Assembly: GCA_944322025.1 (NCBI GenBank) | Contig: CALUOH010000005.1 | Location: 1 to 64,000, forward strand | Direction: 5' to 3' | Source: an uncultured Bacteroidales bacterium | Lineage (GTDB): Bacteria > Bacteroidota > Bacteroidia > Bacteroidales > Paludibacteraceae | Length of the DNA stretch: 64,000 bases | Shown here: positions 51,976 through 62,412 of the stretch, piece after piece | Numbering within the stretch: the first letter of the stretch is position 1 | How the letters are laid out: each line of letters starts with the position of its first letter | Program-made: the position numbers and the translations under genes | The notes under the pieces: generated by a model | Databases searched by the model: none | Seen by the model: the letters and a program-made list of their open reading frames with translations, nothing else | What the model was told of the DNA's origin: nothing

Positions 51976-53445
51976 TCACCTTTTCCAAAATGCAGGCGTA
52001 CACATGAGCAGCAGCGTGAACAGCTCCAGACGGCCGAGAAGCATCAGGAACGACAGATACCATTTGGCGAAAACCGGTACTCCAGAAAACGACCCCGCCG
52101 GTCCCTGATCACCGAAGCCCGGCCCGACATTACCGATGCAAGTAAGCACACCGCCGATAGCCTCTGACACCTCCATGCCGATTATGGACAGCAGCAGGAC
52201 ACTGAGACTCACCACTACAATATATATTGTCACAAAAGCAAGAATGCCGTTCACCACATATTCCGGCACCACATGGCCGTTAATTCTTACAGGCACTACA
52301 GCCTTGGGATGTATCAGACGCTTGAACTCCAGAAATGCATTCTTAGCCGTGACAAGTATACGAATTATCTTGATGCCGCCGCTCGTAGAGTTGGCGCAAG
52401 AACCGAAAAGCATCAGGAATGCTATGACGACAAGCGTCATCGGCTGCCATTGCATATAGTCGGCTGTGGCAAAGCCCGTGGTAGTCACCAATGTCGCCAC
52501 CTGAAACAGGCTGTCCCTGAAACTTTTCTCCACTGACGCAAACGAGCTTATGCCATTGTCATTAAGCAGAGAAAGAAATATGATGGCAGTCGCGATGCCT
52601 ATGATCCAGAGGTAAGCCTTGAACTCCTCATCCTTGAAAATCTGTCTGGACGAACGTTTCACAACCGCGCTGTACATGAGCGCGAAGTTCGTACCTCCTA
52701 TTATCATGAAAAGCGTTATCGTATAGTCTATGGCAGGCGAATCCCAATATGCCACACTGGCCTGTTTCGTAGAGAAGCCGCCAGTGGCCAGTGTGGAAAA
52801 CGAATGGCACAGAGCGTCGAAAAGACTCATGCCGAACACTACGAGCATCACAGTCTCTGCCAGAGTGAAAATGAGGTACATTCCCCACAGGCGGCGTGCC
52901 GTCTCCTTTATGCGCGGTCTAAGCTTTGTAACCTGCGGGCCTGGCGATTCTGCGGAGAACATCTGTGTACCGGTATTGAGCATAGGCAACACGGCAAGAT
53001 ACAGCACCACTATACCCATTCCGCCCACCCACTGGGTCATGCTGCGCCAGAAAAGCAGCCCGTGCGGCAAATCCTCTATGTTGTTCAGTATCGTCGCGCC
53101 TGTCGTGGTGAAACCGGACATGGTCTCAAAAAAAGCATCGGCCGCAGAGGGTATGTACCCGCTCAGCATGAACGGCAGCATACCAATCAGAGAGAACACC
53201 ACCCATACCGACGAGACAATCAGATAACTTTCCTTCCGGCCAAGAACTGAAGGACTGTTTTTCCCTGTCAGCAGGCATATTGCCGCGATTACAGCGGAGA
53301 GCATTATCGTGCAGATAAAGGCGTTGAGGTCGTCCTCGCCGTAGAATATGGAGACTCCGGTCGACACAAGCAGAAATGCTATCTCGAAGAGGATGAACAT
53401 CCCCAGTACCTTGACGACATATCTCCAGTTGAGCGTCTTTGTCAT
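51976..53445 (-). CDS. trkH: Potassium uptake protein TrkH/KtrB family
   Basis: 489 residues. Four M1-P-M2 repeats with selectivity-filter-type loops: FFETMSGFTTTGATIL, HSFSTLATGGFST, TLVTTTGFATADYM and TCIGNVGPGFGDQGP. It forms the inner-membrane pore of the Trk K+ uptake system. The regulatory subunit trkA lies 13 bp upstream in the same operon. Confidence 0.95.
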   Translation of the reverse strand: MTKTLNWRYVVKVLGMFILFEIAFLLVSTGVSIFYGEDDLNAFICTIMLSAVIAAICLLTGKNSPSVLGRKESYLIVSSVWVVFSLIGMLPFMLSGYIPSAADAFFETMSGFTTTGATILNNIEDLPHGLLFWRSMTQWVGGMGIVVLYLAVLPMLNTGTQMFSAESPGPQVTKLRPRIKETARRLWGMYLIFTLAETVMLVVFGMSLFDALCHSFSTLATGGFSTKQASVAYWDSPAIDYTITLFMIIGGTNFALMYSAVVKRSSRQIFKDEEFKAYLWIIGIATAIIFLSLLNDNGISSFASVEKSFRDSLFQVATLVTTTGFATADYMQWQPMTLVVIAFLMLFGSCANSTSGGIKIIRILVTAKNAFLEFKRLIHPKAVVPVRINGHVVPEYVVNGILAFVTIYIVVVSLSVLLLSIIGMEVSEAIGGVLTCIGNVGPGFGDQGPAGSFSGVPVFAKWYLSFLMLLGRLELFTLLLMCTPAFWKR

Positions 53446-53458
53446 GCGGCTGCCCTCC

Positions 53459-54793
53459 TTAACGGTTAAAATATTTGGCCAGTTTCCTCACGCCGGCCGC
53501 CATGCAGAATATCACCACATGGTCATTCGGCTGTATGAGCGTGTTACCGTTGACCACAAAGCCTTTGCCGTTGCGTATCACTCCGCCTATGTTGATATTT
53601 TCCGGCAGATTAAGGTCGCGCACCTTGGCGCGTGTGATACGGTCGCCCGGCTGCACGACAAACTCCACAACTTCAGCATCGGAAAATGTCAGGCACTGCA
53701 CGTCCAGCGCATCATCATCCAGCGTGAGCTGATAGATATGGCTCGCGGCTATGAGCTTCTTGTTTATCAGCGTACCTATATCCACATTGTCTACGAGGTC
53801 TATGTAGTCGAGGTTCTCCACATCGGCCACTGACTTCTTTATGCCGAAGCGTTTCGCCGCAAGGCAGGCCAGTACGTTGGTCTCCGAGTCGTCAGTGACG
53901 GCTATGAACGCATCGGTGTCCTCTATGCCCTCTTCACGCAACAGGTCTATGTTGCGCCCGTCGCCGTGTATCACCAGCACATCGAGTTTCTCCGTCAGTT
54001 CATAGCACCTCTCGCGGTCCTTCTCTATAATCTTGACATTCACGTCGTCAGGCAAGTATTGGAGCGTCTTGACAGCTATCCTGCTCCCGCCCATAATCAT
54101 GATGTTCTTGATGTCGAATACGGACTTGCCGGCAGCACGGCGCACTACTTCGAGGTTCTCTTTCGGGCAGATGAAGTAGACAAGGTCATTGGCCAGTATC
54201 TGGTCATCTCCGCCCGGTATGATGGTCTGCGTATGCCTTTTGACAGCCACTATACGGAAACGGTCATGGTTGAAAAAACCTGTCTTGAACTCCTTGTCTA
54301 TTATTTCCGAATTGTTCCTCACTTTCACGCATACCAGCACCAATGCGCCGTCGCCGAACGTGCGGTATTCCCTTATCCAGCTGCGGCGCAGTATCTGCAC
54401 TATCTCCGTTGCCGCCAGCATTTCGGGATATATCAGCGAGTCTATTCCGAGTTTATTAAGAAACTCTTTGTTCTTCGGCTGCAGATACTCGTAGTTGTCT
54501 ATCCGGGCGAGCGTCTTTTTCGCCCCGAGGTTCTTGGCCAGCATACATGCAGTCATGTTCACACTCTCAAGCGATGTCACCGCAATGAACAGGTCGGCCG
54601 AGCCTACGCCGCACGACAGCAGGTCAGCGAACGATGTGGCCGAGCCTACCTCGGTCATGATGTCGCACTGCGAGCCTATATCCTGCAACTTGTCCTCATC
54701 CATGTCCAGCAGCACTATGTCGTGCTGTTCGTGAGAAAGCATCTTGGCCACGTGGCAGCCCACGGCACCCGCGCCGGCAATGATTATCTTCAT
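53459..54793 (-). CDS. trkA: Trk system potassium uptake protein TrkA
   Basis: 444 residues. Two RCK units, each with a Rossmann fold ([17 protein letters not shown] at the start, [14 protein letters not shown] near residue 231) and a TrkA-C domain. NAD(H) binding gates TrkH. It overlaps dxs by 4 bp upstream and precedes trkH by 13 bp: the order is dxs-trkA-trkH. Confidence 0.95.
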   Translation of the reverse strand: MKIIIAGAGAVGCHVAKMLSHEQHDIVLLDMDEDKLQDIGSQCDIMTEVGSATSFADLLSCGVGSADLFIAVTSLESVNMTACMLAKNLGAKKTLARIDNYEYLQPKNKEFLNKLGIDSLIYPEMLAATEIVQILRRSWIREYRTFGDGALVLVCVKVRNNSEIIDKEFKTGFFNHDRFRIVAVKRHTQTIIPGGDDQILANDLVYFICPKENLEVVRRAAGKSVFDIKNIMIMGGSRIAVKTLQYLPDDVNVKIIEKDRERCYELTEKLDVLVIHGDGRNIDLLREEGIEDTDAFIAVTDDSETNVLACLAAKRFGIKKSVADVENLDYIDLVDNVDIGTLINKKLIAASHIYQLTLDDDALDVQCLTFSDAEVVEFVVQPGDRITRAKVRDLNLPENINIGGVIRNGKGFVVNGNTLIQPNDHVVIFCMAAGVRKLAKYFNR

Positions 54794-56703
54794 ATCTTCT
54801 CTTTGATAGTGATTATATCCGTTATCTTTTTTGCTATGCCTTCAGCGTCCATACCGAGCATATGGTACAGTTCCTGCGGAGTGCCGTGTTCCACAAACGT
54901 GTCCGGCAGCCCTATCCTCGTCACCCGAGTCCGGTATCCGTGATCCGACAGGTACTCCATCACGGCACTGCCCGCACCTCCGCTCACAGCCCCGTCCTCC
55001 ACTGTAACGATATGGTCGAACTTCGCGCCTATTTCTTCGAGCATATCTCCGTCGAGCGGCTTCACAAAACGCAGGTCATAATGAGCAATGCTCTTACCCG
55101 TCGTCCTTTCCGCCACCTCGATGGCTTCCGCTACCGCATATCCTATCGGGCCTACACTCACCACCGCCATATCATCGCCAGCCTTGATTTTAACGCCCTT
55201 GCCTATCTCCACCCTCTCCATCGGGTTCTCCCAGTCCACGAGTATGCCGCGCCCTCTCGGATAGCGGATGACAATCGGGCCGACCTCCGGACTGACAGCC
55301 GTATACATGATGTTACGCAGCTCATGCTCATTGCGCGGAGCGCAGATGGTCAGGTTCGGTATGCAGCGGAACATGGCCATGTCAAACTGTCCCTGGTGCG
55401 TAGCCCCGTCAGCTCCAACTATCCCCGCCCTGTCAAGGCAGAAGACCACGTGAAGCCCTTGCAGCGCGACATCGTGTATCACATTGTCGTATGCCCTCTG
55501 CATGAACGACGAATATATGTTGCAGAACGGTATCATCCCCTCCTTGGCCAGCCCGGCGGAGAACGTCACCGCATGCCCCTCGGCAATGCCCACGTCAAAC
55601 ACCCTGTCGGGCATCTCTTTCATCATATATACCATCGAACACCCGCTCGGCATGGCAGGCGTTATGCCCACTATGCGCCCGTCCTTGCGTGCCAGCTGCA
55701 CGAGTGTGTGCCCGAACACATCCTGGAACAGCGGCGGCTGCCCCGAAGTGTCTCTCTTTATCCGCTCGCCCGTCTTCGGGTCAAACTCCCCTGGCGCGTG
55801 CCATGCCGTCACCTCCTCCTCCGCCGGGCGGTAGCCCTTCCCCTTCTTCGTGATGATGTGCAGCACCTTAGGCCCTCTGTGTCCTTTCAGCTCCCTTATG
55901 GTGTTGACCAGCAGCTCCACGTTATGCCCGTCTATCGGGCCGAAATACCTGATGTTCAGTCCCTCGAAGATATTGTTCTTCGAACCCTTCATCCTCAGCC
56001 CCTTCATCGTGTTCCCGAAGCGGATTATGCGCGAACGGTCTGTCTCCGACATGAGGTTCATACTCCGCAGCACGCGGTATATCTTGTACCTCAGTCTGTT
56101 ATATGTCGGAGAAACATGTATGTTGGAAAGAAACTCGCTGAAGCCGCCCCTTATCGGGTCTATGGCCATATTGTTATCGTTCAGTATGATGAGCAGGTTA
56201 TTCGGGTTGATGCACGCATTGTTCAGACCCTCGAACGCCAGTCCGCCCGTCATCGCTCCGTCGCCTATCACCGCCACCACATTTCTCTCCCCCTCGCCTT
56301 TCAGTTCCGCAGCCACCGACATGCCTAATGCCGCCGAGATTGATGTCGACGAATGACCCGTACCGAAAGCGTCGTACTCGCTCTCCTTCGGCGACGGAAA
56401 TCCGCTCAGACCCTTGAACTGCCGGTTCGTATGGAACCGGCTTTTTCTTCCGGTCAGTATCTTGTGCGCATACGCCTGATGACCCACGTCCCAGACAATG
56501 CGGTCGTAAGGCGTATTCAGCACATAATGCAGCGCGACAGTAAGCTCTATCACGCCGAGATTTGCACCCAGATGACCCGGATGCTGCGAAAGCTCCTCTA
56601 TTATATATTGCCTCAGCTCCCCGCACAGCCTCTCAAGGTCGCTGACGGACAGCCTCTTCAAATCTGCCGGATATTCTATTTCCTCCAAAAGGTATTTCTG
56701 CAT
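54790..56703 (-). CDS. dxs: 1-deoxy-D-xylulose-5-phosphate synthase
   Basis: 637 residues, full length. Thiamine diphosphate motif from GDG (147-149, [14 protein letters not shown]) to Asn178 (NDNNMAI). The early [13 protein letters not shown] and the transketolase-like middle ([36 protein letters not shown]) are conserved. It condenses pyruvate and glyceraldehyde 3-phosphate at the entry of the MEP isoprenoid pathway. It is the first gene of the dxs-trkA-trkH operon. Confidence 0.97.
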   Translation of the reverse strand: MQKYLLEEIEYPADLKRLSVSDLERLCGELRQYIIEELSQHPGHLGANLGVIELTVALHYVLNTPYDRIVWDVGHQAYAHKILTGRKSRFHTNRQFKGLSGFPSPKESEYDAFGTGHSSTSISAALGMSVAAELKGEGERNVVAVIGDGAMTGGLAFEGLNNACINPNNLLIILNDNNMAIDPIRGGFSEFLSNIHVSPTYNRLRYKIYRVLRSMNLMSETDRSRIIRFGNTMKGLRMKGSKNNIFEGLNIRYFGPIDGHNVELLVNTIRELKGHRGPKVLHIITKKGKGYRPAEEEVTAWHAPGEFDPKTGERIKRDTSGQPPLFQDVFGHTLVQLARKDGRIVGITPAMPSGCSMVYMMKEMPDRVFDVGIAEGHAVTFSAGLAKEGMIPFCNIYSSFMQRAYDNVIHDVALQGLHVVFCLDRAGIVGADGATHQGQFDMAMFRCIPNLTICAPRNEHELRNIMYTAVSPEVGPIVIRYPRGRGILVDWENPMERVEIGKGVKIKAGDDMAVVSVGPIGYAVAEAIEVAERTTGKSIAHYDLRFVKPLDGDMLEEIGAKFDHIVTVEDGAVSGGAGSAVMEYLSDHGYRTRVTRIGLPDTFVEHGTPQELYHMLGMDAEGIAKKITDIITIKEKI

Positions 56704-56736
56704 ATCTCACACTGTATTATCTTGCGTCACAAGACG

Positions 56737-56744
56737 CAAAGGTA
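56737..56744 (-). promoter_or_regulatory. -7 promoter box of dxs-trkA-trkH
   Basis: The minus strand reads TACCTTTG, 33 bp before the dxs ATG. A small stem (GCGTC with GACGC, 56724-56737) lies at the expected start of the transcript. Confidence 0.6.
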
Positions 56745-56855
56745 CTAAAAATCGGGCGCAATGCTACATGAAATACATCACTTTTTCATCACATGGGGTT
56801 GGTCGTGACCTTACGCATACCGTATGGCACACACCGGCCGCCCGAATTCTCCCAC

Positions 56856-59375
56856 TCACTCCATCACCCCGTCGGCCTCCATCTGTGCCCGCACGAGGCG
56901 CAACTCGTCATACGTCAGGCTGCTGCCGAGAGCCTCATGCACGGCCGAGAGCGACATCTCTCCCCCGCTCTCCATCAGCGCGTCCCGCGCCGCGTTGTAC
57001 TTCTCCTCCGGCACATAGTCGTGCGCCGACAACTCCCCCGCCCTTATCAGCCTTTGCAGGTGACCCATGATAGTCGTGCGCGCCAACCCCTTGGCCGCCG
57101 CCACCTCATCCACCGACTTCCCCTCCTTGAATAGCTTGAGGCTCTCCGCCAGCGACTGCCCCTTCCTCCGCTTCTCACGCTTCGGCGCGTCCGCCTTTTC
57201 CGTCCCGCCGCCGTCGAAATTCATCTCCTTCTCCCCGCGCGCTATCCCGTTCTCCTCGCAATACTCCTTTATTATCTCTAAAAACTCCACCCCGAAGCCG
57301 TTGGCCTTCGCCTTGCCGAAGCCCTTTATTTTCATCAGCTCCTCCACCGTCGCCGGCAATGCGTCCGCCATCGCGGCAAGCATCTTTGTCGATGCCACCA
57401 TATACACCGGCAGCGACCTCTCCTCGCATATCTCGTTCCGCTTCGCCGCGAGCAACTTGTACAGAGCCGGATGCTCAGTCTTGATAAGTGCGCGTACGCT
57501 CTCGCCCGCATAGGCCCTCACCGTAAACCTCGGCGTACGGAACGATGCCTTGACCTCAAAATAGTTGGACACCGAGTAGTCGTCCCTTATCCCCTTCACC
57601 GTCCACTCCCGCTGCGCCACCATTTCGTACAGCCCTTTCAGCCGCTCCGCATACTCCTCCGCCTCCGTGCGCGAATCCGTCGTCAGCGGCGATGCCTCCA
57701 AAAGCGACAGCAACTCCCCCAGACGCGAAGTGAAATAGTCCGACGCTGCCGCCACCCTCTCCCCCATCCTCGGCGAACGGGCGTGCGCCAGCGCGTCCAG
57801 CTGTATGATAAACTTCTGCGCCACAGAATAGATGTCTATGGCGCACTCGCTCACCCGCCCCAGATACTCCTCAGCTCCCCCGGTAAAGTCCTGCGCAAGA
57901 CGTTGGAACATCTCCGTGAAGTCCCTCACGCTCCCCATAATGTCCTCCATCCCGAACAGCCGTATCAGTATCTGCAAATTATACTGCCGCTTCATCTCCT
58001 CCGCCATCCTCTCCAGCTCACCCGCCGGCAGGCGCGTCGAGGCATACTCCGTTATATGGCTGCTCACATGCAGGCTCTCCGGGTTCACCGGCGTAGTGAA
58101 CACTATCCCGTCCAGCGTCCGGCAGCGGCTCAGCGCCACATACACCTGCCCCGGCGCAAACGCCGCCCCCGCATCTATTATCACGCGGTCAAACGTCAGC
58201 CCCTGGCTCTTGTGTATCGTGATAGCCCACGCCAGCCGCAGCGGTATCTGGCTGAACGTCCCCAGCACCGTCTCCTCTATCGCGTTCGTCTCCCTGTCCA
58301 GGCGGTACTGCACATTGTTCCACGTCTCCCGCCCCACCGTTATCGTCTCCCCATCCCCCTCGCACTCCACCGTCACCCACTCCTCATCCAGCTCCGCCAC
58401 ACGCCCTATCTTACCGTTATAATAGCGGCGCGGGCTCTCCTTGTCATTCGCGATGAACATCACCTTAGCCCCCACCTTCAGTTGCAGCTCGCTCTCCGCC
58501 GGATAATTCTTCTCCGGGAAATCCCCCTTCACCTCCGCCGCATACCCGTACGCCGCCCCCTCAATCCGCGCCAGAGCCTCCCGGTTAATCCTCTCCGCAT
58601 TCGCATTATGCGTCGTGAGCGTAATATACCCGTCAGCCTCCTCCCTCGGGAACGACGGATTATACCTCTTCTCTATCAGCGACATCCCCATCGGCGTAAG
58701 CCTGTTGTTCCTCACCTCGTTCAGCAGGTCGATGAACATCCTGTTCGTCTGCCTGAAAATCCTGTCAAGCTCTATATACACCGGCCGGTGCGCCTCCAGC
58801 ACACGGCTGTGGAAAAAATACGGGCTCTTGTAAAAATGCCTCAGCATCTCCCAATCCTCCGCCGTACACACAGGCGCAAGCTGATACATATCCCCTATAA
58901 AAATCACCTGCACCCCCCCGAACGGCTCACTCGGCCTGTATCGGTAGTGGCGCAATATCAGGTCTATCTGATCCAGCAGGTCAGCCCTCACCATCGAAAT
59001 CTCGTCAATGATGAGCAGCTCCAGCTGCCTCAGCAGGTTACGCCTCACCGACGTCATCCTCTGCTTCGCGAAGAAATTCGCGTTCTCCGACATCGACGGC
59101 ACATACGGCGCGGGCGGTATCTGGAAAAACGAATGTATCGTAGTACCCCCCGCATTTATCGCCGCCACGCCCGTCGGCGCCACCACCACCGTCTGCTTCC
59201 GCGTACTCTCCTTGATGCGCCTCAGAAACGTAGTCTTGCCCGTCCCGGCCTTGCCGGTCAGAAACACAGAGCAGTCCGTGTTCTCCACAAACTCCTCCGC
59301 CAGCTCATATACAGACATGCCTCCATCTCCCATAGACTCATAGTTAAACCCCCAATCGGCCTCAGACTTAGCCAT
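56856..59375 (-). CDS. Pif1-like helicase with HRDC-like domain and C-terminal HTH
   Basis: 839 residues. The N-terminal SF1 core has Walker A GKAGTGKT (41-48), Walker B IIDEIS (122-127) and later motifs (WAITIHKSQGLTFDRVI, YVALSRCRTLDGI). After a coiled middle region come an HRDC-like domain (FLEIIKEYCEENG, ATVEELMKIKGFGKAKA) and a helix-turn-helix (SLKLFKEGKSVDEVAAAKGL, TTIMGHLQRLI). It is probably a cytoplasmic DNA helicase. Pif1 enzymes resolve G-quadruplexes and forks. The start MAKSEADWG was preferred; 59426 and an internal ATG (MSVYELAEE) are alternatives. Confidence 0.88.
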   Translation of the reverse strand: MAKSEADWGFNYESMGDGGMSVYELAEEFVENTDCSVFLTGKAGTGKTTFLRRIKESTRKQTVVVAPTGVAAINAGGTTIHSFFQIPPAPYVPSMSENANFFAKQRMTSVRRNLLRQLELLIIDEISMVRADLLDQIDLILRHYRYRPSEPFGGVQVIFIGDMYQLAPVCTAEDWEMLRHFYKSPYFFHSRVLEAHRPVYIELDRIFRQTNRMFIDLLNEVRNNRLTPMGMSLIEKRYNPSFPREEADGYITLTTHNANAERINREALARIEGAAYGYAAEVKGDFPEKNYPAESELQLKVGAKVMFIANDKESPRRYYNGKIGRVAELDEEWVTVECEGDGETITVGRETWNNVQYRLDRETNAIEETVLGTFSQIPLRLAWAITIHKSQGLTFDRVIIDAGAAFAPGQVYVALSRCRTLDGIVFTTPVNPESLHVSSHITEYASTRLPAGELERMAEEMKRQYNLQILIRLFGMEDIMGSVRDFTEMFQRLAQDFTGGAEEYLGRVSECAIDIYSVAQKFIIQLDALAHARSPRMGERVAAASDYFTSRLGELLSLLEASPLTTDSRTEAEEYAERLKGLYEMVAQREWTVKGIRDDYSVSNYFEVKASFRTPRFTVRAYAGESVRALIKTEHPALYKLLAAKRNEICEERSLPVYMVASTKMLAAMADALPATVEELMKIKGFGKAKANGFGVEFLEIIKEYCEENGIARGEKEMNFDGGGTEKADAPKREKRRKGQSLAESLKLFKEGKSVDEVAAAKGLARTTIMGHLQRLIRAGELSAHDYVPEEKYNAARDALMESGGEMSLSAVHEALGSSLTYDELRLVRAQMEADGVME

Positions 59376-59568
59376 GACCTTCCAATGACCTTTTTGGGTT
59401 AAAGTCTGTATAACAAAAGTACTCAATAATCCTGACTTACCAACACACCCTCCCTCTCATTTTTCTTCAGCCCCCTGTCTTCCACCTCCATGCCCCTCCC
59501 TCCCCGCCCCCCTTCTCCTCCCGTCTCAGCCCCCTTTCCCTCCCACCCCAGCCCCAACTGCAAAAAGT

Positions 59569-59632
59569 GGTTAAAAACACGTACTCTCGACGGAGCGGCT
59601 ACGGAGACCCTACGGAACCACTCCACGGACTC
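59569..59632 (+). repeat. Family A element, copy A4
   Basis: The exact core GGTTAAAAACACGTACTCTC (59569-59588) is followed by 11-bp units GACGGAGCGGC, TACGGAGACCC, TACGGAACCAC and TCCACGGACTC (59589-59632). The unit sequence differs from the other loci, while the core does not. Confidence 0.65.
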
Positions 59633-59722
59633 CCGCAACTTTGCAACCTGTTTGCACTCCATTATCCCTAACTTTGCCGTAGGGAAACGGAAAGACACCC
59701 CCGCCTCTTGCCCCTCCGCCCA

Positions 59723-59738
59723 TATTTTTGTACCTTTG
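59723..59738 (+). promoter_or_regulatory. Paired -7 boxes upstream of pepD
   Basis: TATTTTTG (59723-59730) and TACCTTTG (59731-59738) abut; either would give a leader of about 70-80 nt. Confidence 0.55.
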
Positions 59739-59813
59739 TGCCATTACAGCCCGGCGGCACATGCCCCCGCGCTCAACGGAAAGGAACACGTTTAACCTTA
59801 AAATAATTCAGTT

Positions 59814-61262
59814 ATGGACATCAAATCATTAGAGCCGCAGAGGCTCTGGAAAGAGTTTTACGACATCTGTCAAGTCCCACGCCCCTCAAAGAAAGAGGGC
59901 AAAATCATAGCCTACCTGCAGGAGTTCGGCAAACGGCACAACCTCGACACCCGCACCGATGCCGCAGGCAACGTGCTTATATGCAAGCCCGCAACTCCCG
60001 GATACGAAGACAAGCCCACGGTAATACTGCAGTCCCACATGGACATGGTATGCGAGAAGAACAACGACACCGTGCACAACTTCGACACCGACCCCATACA
60101 GGCATACATAGACGGCGAATGGGTCAAGGCGCGCGGCACCACCCTCGGGGCTGACAACGGCATAGGCATGGCCACAGAACTCGCCATACTCGCCAGCAGC
60201 GACCTCAGACACCCCCGCCTCGAATGCCTCTTCACCGTGGACGAGGAGACCGGACTGACCGGCGCGTTCGCCATAGACCCCGCACTGCTGAAAGGCAGCA
60301 TACTCATCAACCTCGACTCCGAGGACGACGGCGAGTTCTTCATCGGCTGTGCCGGCGGCATGAACACCACCGCCACATTCCCGTATAAAAAGGAGGAGAT
60401 GCCCGAAGGGCTATTCTATTTTGAAGTAAAGGTCAGCGGACTCAAAGGCGGCCACTCCGGCGGCGACATACACCTGAACCGAGGCAACGCCAACAAGATA
60501 CTCGCACGCTTCCTCTGGCAGACCATGAAAGAGACAGACATGAAGCTCTCCCTCATCGAGGGCGGCAACCTGCACAACGCCATACCGCGCGAAGCCCGCG
60601 CCGTATGCGCCGTGCCGATGGACTACAAGGAGACCCTGCGAGTGGAGTTCAACCACTTCACCGCCGACATAGAAGGAGAACTCGCCATAGCCGACAGCGG
60701 CGTGCGCCTCAACCTCGAAAGCTGTGACCGCCCCGCCTCCATGGTGGACACCGGCACAACGAAGCGTCTGCTCTATGCCCTCATAGCATGTCCCCACGGC
60801 GTACAGCGCATGAGCGACGAGATGCCAGGCATAGTGGAGACCTCCACTAACCTCGCCGCCATAAAGATGCTCGACGGCGACCGCATACTCGTCACCACAA
60901 GCCAGCGCAGCTCCGTAGAGTCGGCCAAGAAAGACATAGCCCGCACCGTGGAGAGCGTCTTCACCCTCGCGGGAGCGGAGGTAGAGCACAGCGAGGGCTA
61001 CCCCGGATGGAAGCCCAACCCGAAATCGCCCATAGCCAACATAGTGGCCTCCACATACGAGAAGCTGTTCGGGCAGAAAGCCAAAATCATAGCCATCCAC
61101 GCCGGACTCGAATGCGGCCTCTTCCTCGAGAAGTATCCGCACCTCGACATGGTATCCGTCGGCCCGACCATGCGCGGCGTGCACTCGCCCGACGAGCAGC
61201 TGCACATCGGCGACACGCAGAAGTTCTGGAAACTGATAGTCCACGTGCTGGAGAACATCTGA
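59814..61262 (+). CDS. pepD: Aminoacyl-histidine dipeptidase (beta-Ala-His dipeptidase)
   Basis: 482 residues. M20 metallopeptidase with zinc ligands and catalytic residues: His75 and Asp77 (SHMDMVCEKN), Asp114 (GADNGIGMA), Glu144-Glu145 (VDEETGLTG) and Asp in NLDSEDDGEFF. The inserted lid domain carries GLKGGHSGGDIHLNRGNAN. It cleaves Xaa-His and other dipeptides in the cytoplasm. The gene is monocistronic with a terminator at 61287. Confidence 0.95.
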   Translation: MDIKSLEPQRLWKEFYDICQVPRPSKKEGKIIAYLQEFGKRHNLDTRTDAAGNVLICKPATPGYEDKPTVILQSHMDMVCEKNNDTVHNFDTDPIQAYIDGEWVKARGTTLGADNGIGMATELAILASSDLRHPRLECLFTVDEETGLTGAFAIDPALLKGSILINLDSEDDGEFFIGCAGGMNTTATFPYKKEEMPEGLFYFEVKVSGLKGGHSGGDIHLNRGNANKILARFLWQTMKETDMKLSLIEGGNLHNAIPREARAVCAVPMDYKETLRVEFNHFTADIEGELAIADSGVRLNLESCDRPASMVDTGTTKRLLYALIACPHGVQRMSDEMPGIVETSTNLAAIKMLDGDRILVTTSQRSSVESAKKDIARTVESVFTLAGAEVEHSEGYPGWKPNPKSPIANIVASTYEKLFGQKAKIIAIHAGLECGLFLEKYPHLDMVSVGPTMRGVHSPDEQLHIGDTQKFWKLIVHVLENI

Positions 61263-61286
61263 TAACCCATCTGTGGACAATAAGAA

Positions 61287-61320
61287 TGCGGGCGCACATC
61301 GTAGGATGTGCGCCCGCATC
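61287..61320. terminator. Terminator between pepD and corA
   Basis: ATGCGGGCGCACATC pairs perfectly with GATGTGCGCCCGCAT (15 bp) around GTAG, flanked by AAGA and CTTTAT. It is shared by convergent genes. Confidence 0.88.
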
Positions 61321-61335
61321 TTTATCATGGCAGTG

Positions 61336-62412
61336 TCAAATCCAACGCTTCAGCTTGAAGTATATAAGCACCGACACAGCCACCACAACCATCGACAACA
61401 AGGCAACCGGATAGCCGTAAGGCCATTCGAGTTCAGGCATCGCCCTGAAATTCATGCCCCATATCCCGGCCATAAAGGTCAGCGGGATAAACACCGCCGA
61501 CAGCACCGTGAGCCGCCCGACTATCCTGTTAAGCCTCATATCGTTGGTAGCCATATACATATCGACAACAGAGGCTATTATGCCGTCAAGCGAGTCGAGT
61601 ATCTGGAACACCTGCATGAGATGGTCGTTCGTGTCGCGGAAATAGGGCGTATTCGACGGCTTCAGCACATCAGACTGCCGCATCAGGAGCGGCTGCATCT
61701 GCGTCTGTAACGGCTTGATATTGCGGCGAATGAACAGGTAGTCCTTCCTCATGCGCTGAATACGCGAATTGAACCCCTCCTGTCCGTTGAAATCTATCAG
61801 TTCCTCCTCAATATCCATCCATTGCTCACGATGGGCATCGAGCACATTCATATAGTTGTCCACTATACAGCTCATGAGCAGGTTAAGCAGGTAATCGGCA
61901 CTGTGGCGTACGGCCACGGACTGCCTGCCGAGTATGGCGGCGCGTATCTCGCGGAAATAGTCGTCATGGCTCTCCTGAAACGACACTACCGTGTTCTTCA
62001 GTAGCAGCAGCGCAATGTGTTCCTTGCCCATTGTCCCGTCTCGGCCGCGGTTCAGCCTGTTCATAAGCACGAGCACCATATCGGAGACTGTCTCTACTTT
62101 GGCCATGTGACGGCCGTTCAGTATGTCCTGCCGCCAAAGGTACGAGACACCAAGATGTTCCATTATGGCATTGATTCGCTTCACGTCGGTCAGCCCGCGC
62201 ACGGACAGCCAGTGTACGCGCCCGTCGTCAAGGCATCGCAATATTTCGTCCTGCCCGGCGGCTGTCGTCACACCGTCATTATCCTGACGGAAAGATATGA
62301 GTTCGCACTCGGTAGTCACATCGTATGTACCTACATAGCGCAACTCCTCAAACAGCAGATTGTCCTGCTGCACCGATGAGAGTTTCTTACCTTGCTGATC
62401 TGTACCGTTCAT
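61336..62412 (-). CDS. corA: CorA-type divalent cation (Mg2+/Co2+) transporter
   Basis: 358 residues. A large cytoplasmic alpha/beta and coiled-coil funnel is followed by two C-terminal membrane helices with the selectivity motif GMN (319-321, in GIWGMNFRAM). The lysine- and arginine-rich end (FKLKRWI) is standard. It forms an inner-membrane pentamer. It overlaps the lysR-type gene by 4 bp (ATGA), an unusual pairing that suggests shared transcription. Confidence 0.94.
   Translation of the reverse strand: MNGTDQQGKKLSSVQQDNLLFEELRYVGTYDVTTECELISFRQDNDGVTTAAGQDEILRCLDDGRVHWLSVRGLTDVKRINAIMEHLGVSYLWRQDILNGRHMAKVETVSDMVLVLMNRLNRGRDGTMGKEHIALLLLKNTVVSFQESHDDYFREIRAAILGRQSVAVRHSADYLLNLLMSCIVDNYMNVLDAHREQWMDIEEELIDFNGQEGFNSRIQRMRKDYLFIRRNIKPLQTQMQPLLMRQSDVLKPSNTPYFRDTNDHLMQVFQILDSLDGIIASVVDMYMATNDMRLNRIVGRLTVLSAVFIPLTFMAGIWGMNFRAMPELEWPYGYPVALLSMVVVAVSVLIYFKLKRWI

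Larger units (their letters stand above)
59376..59813. other. Intergenic region between helicase and pepD genes
   Basis: It contains family A copy A4 (59569-59632), a TAACTTTG box (59669-59676) and two adjacent -7 boxes nearer pepD. The pyrimidine-rich stretch 59440-59560 (plus strand) has no recognisable feature. Confidence 0.6.

Noticed and set aside
54862..56328. 488-codon plus-strand frame opposite dxs
   Set aside because: It is an antisense artefact; dxs is full length with all catalytic motifs.
57471..59402. 643-codon plus-strand frame opposite the helicase gene
   Set aside because: It is rich in Arg, His, Leu and Pro, as produced by reading the opposite strand of GC-rich coding DNA. 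The helicase on the other strand has intact motifs.
10994..59632. 11-bp tandem units considered as a CRISPR array
   Set aside because: Units are far too short, there are no unique spacers of constant length, and no cas genes are present.
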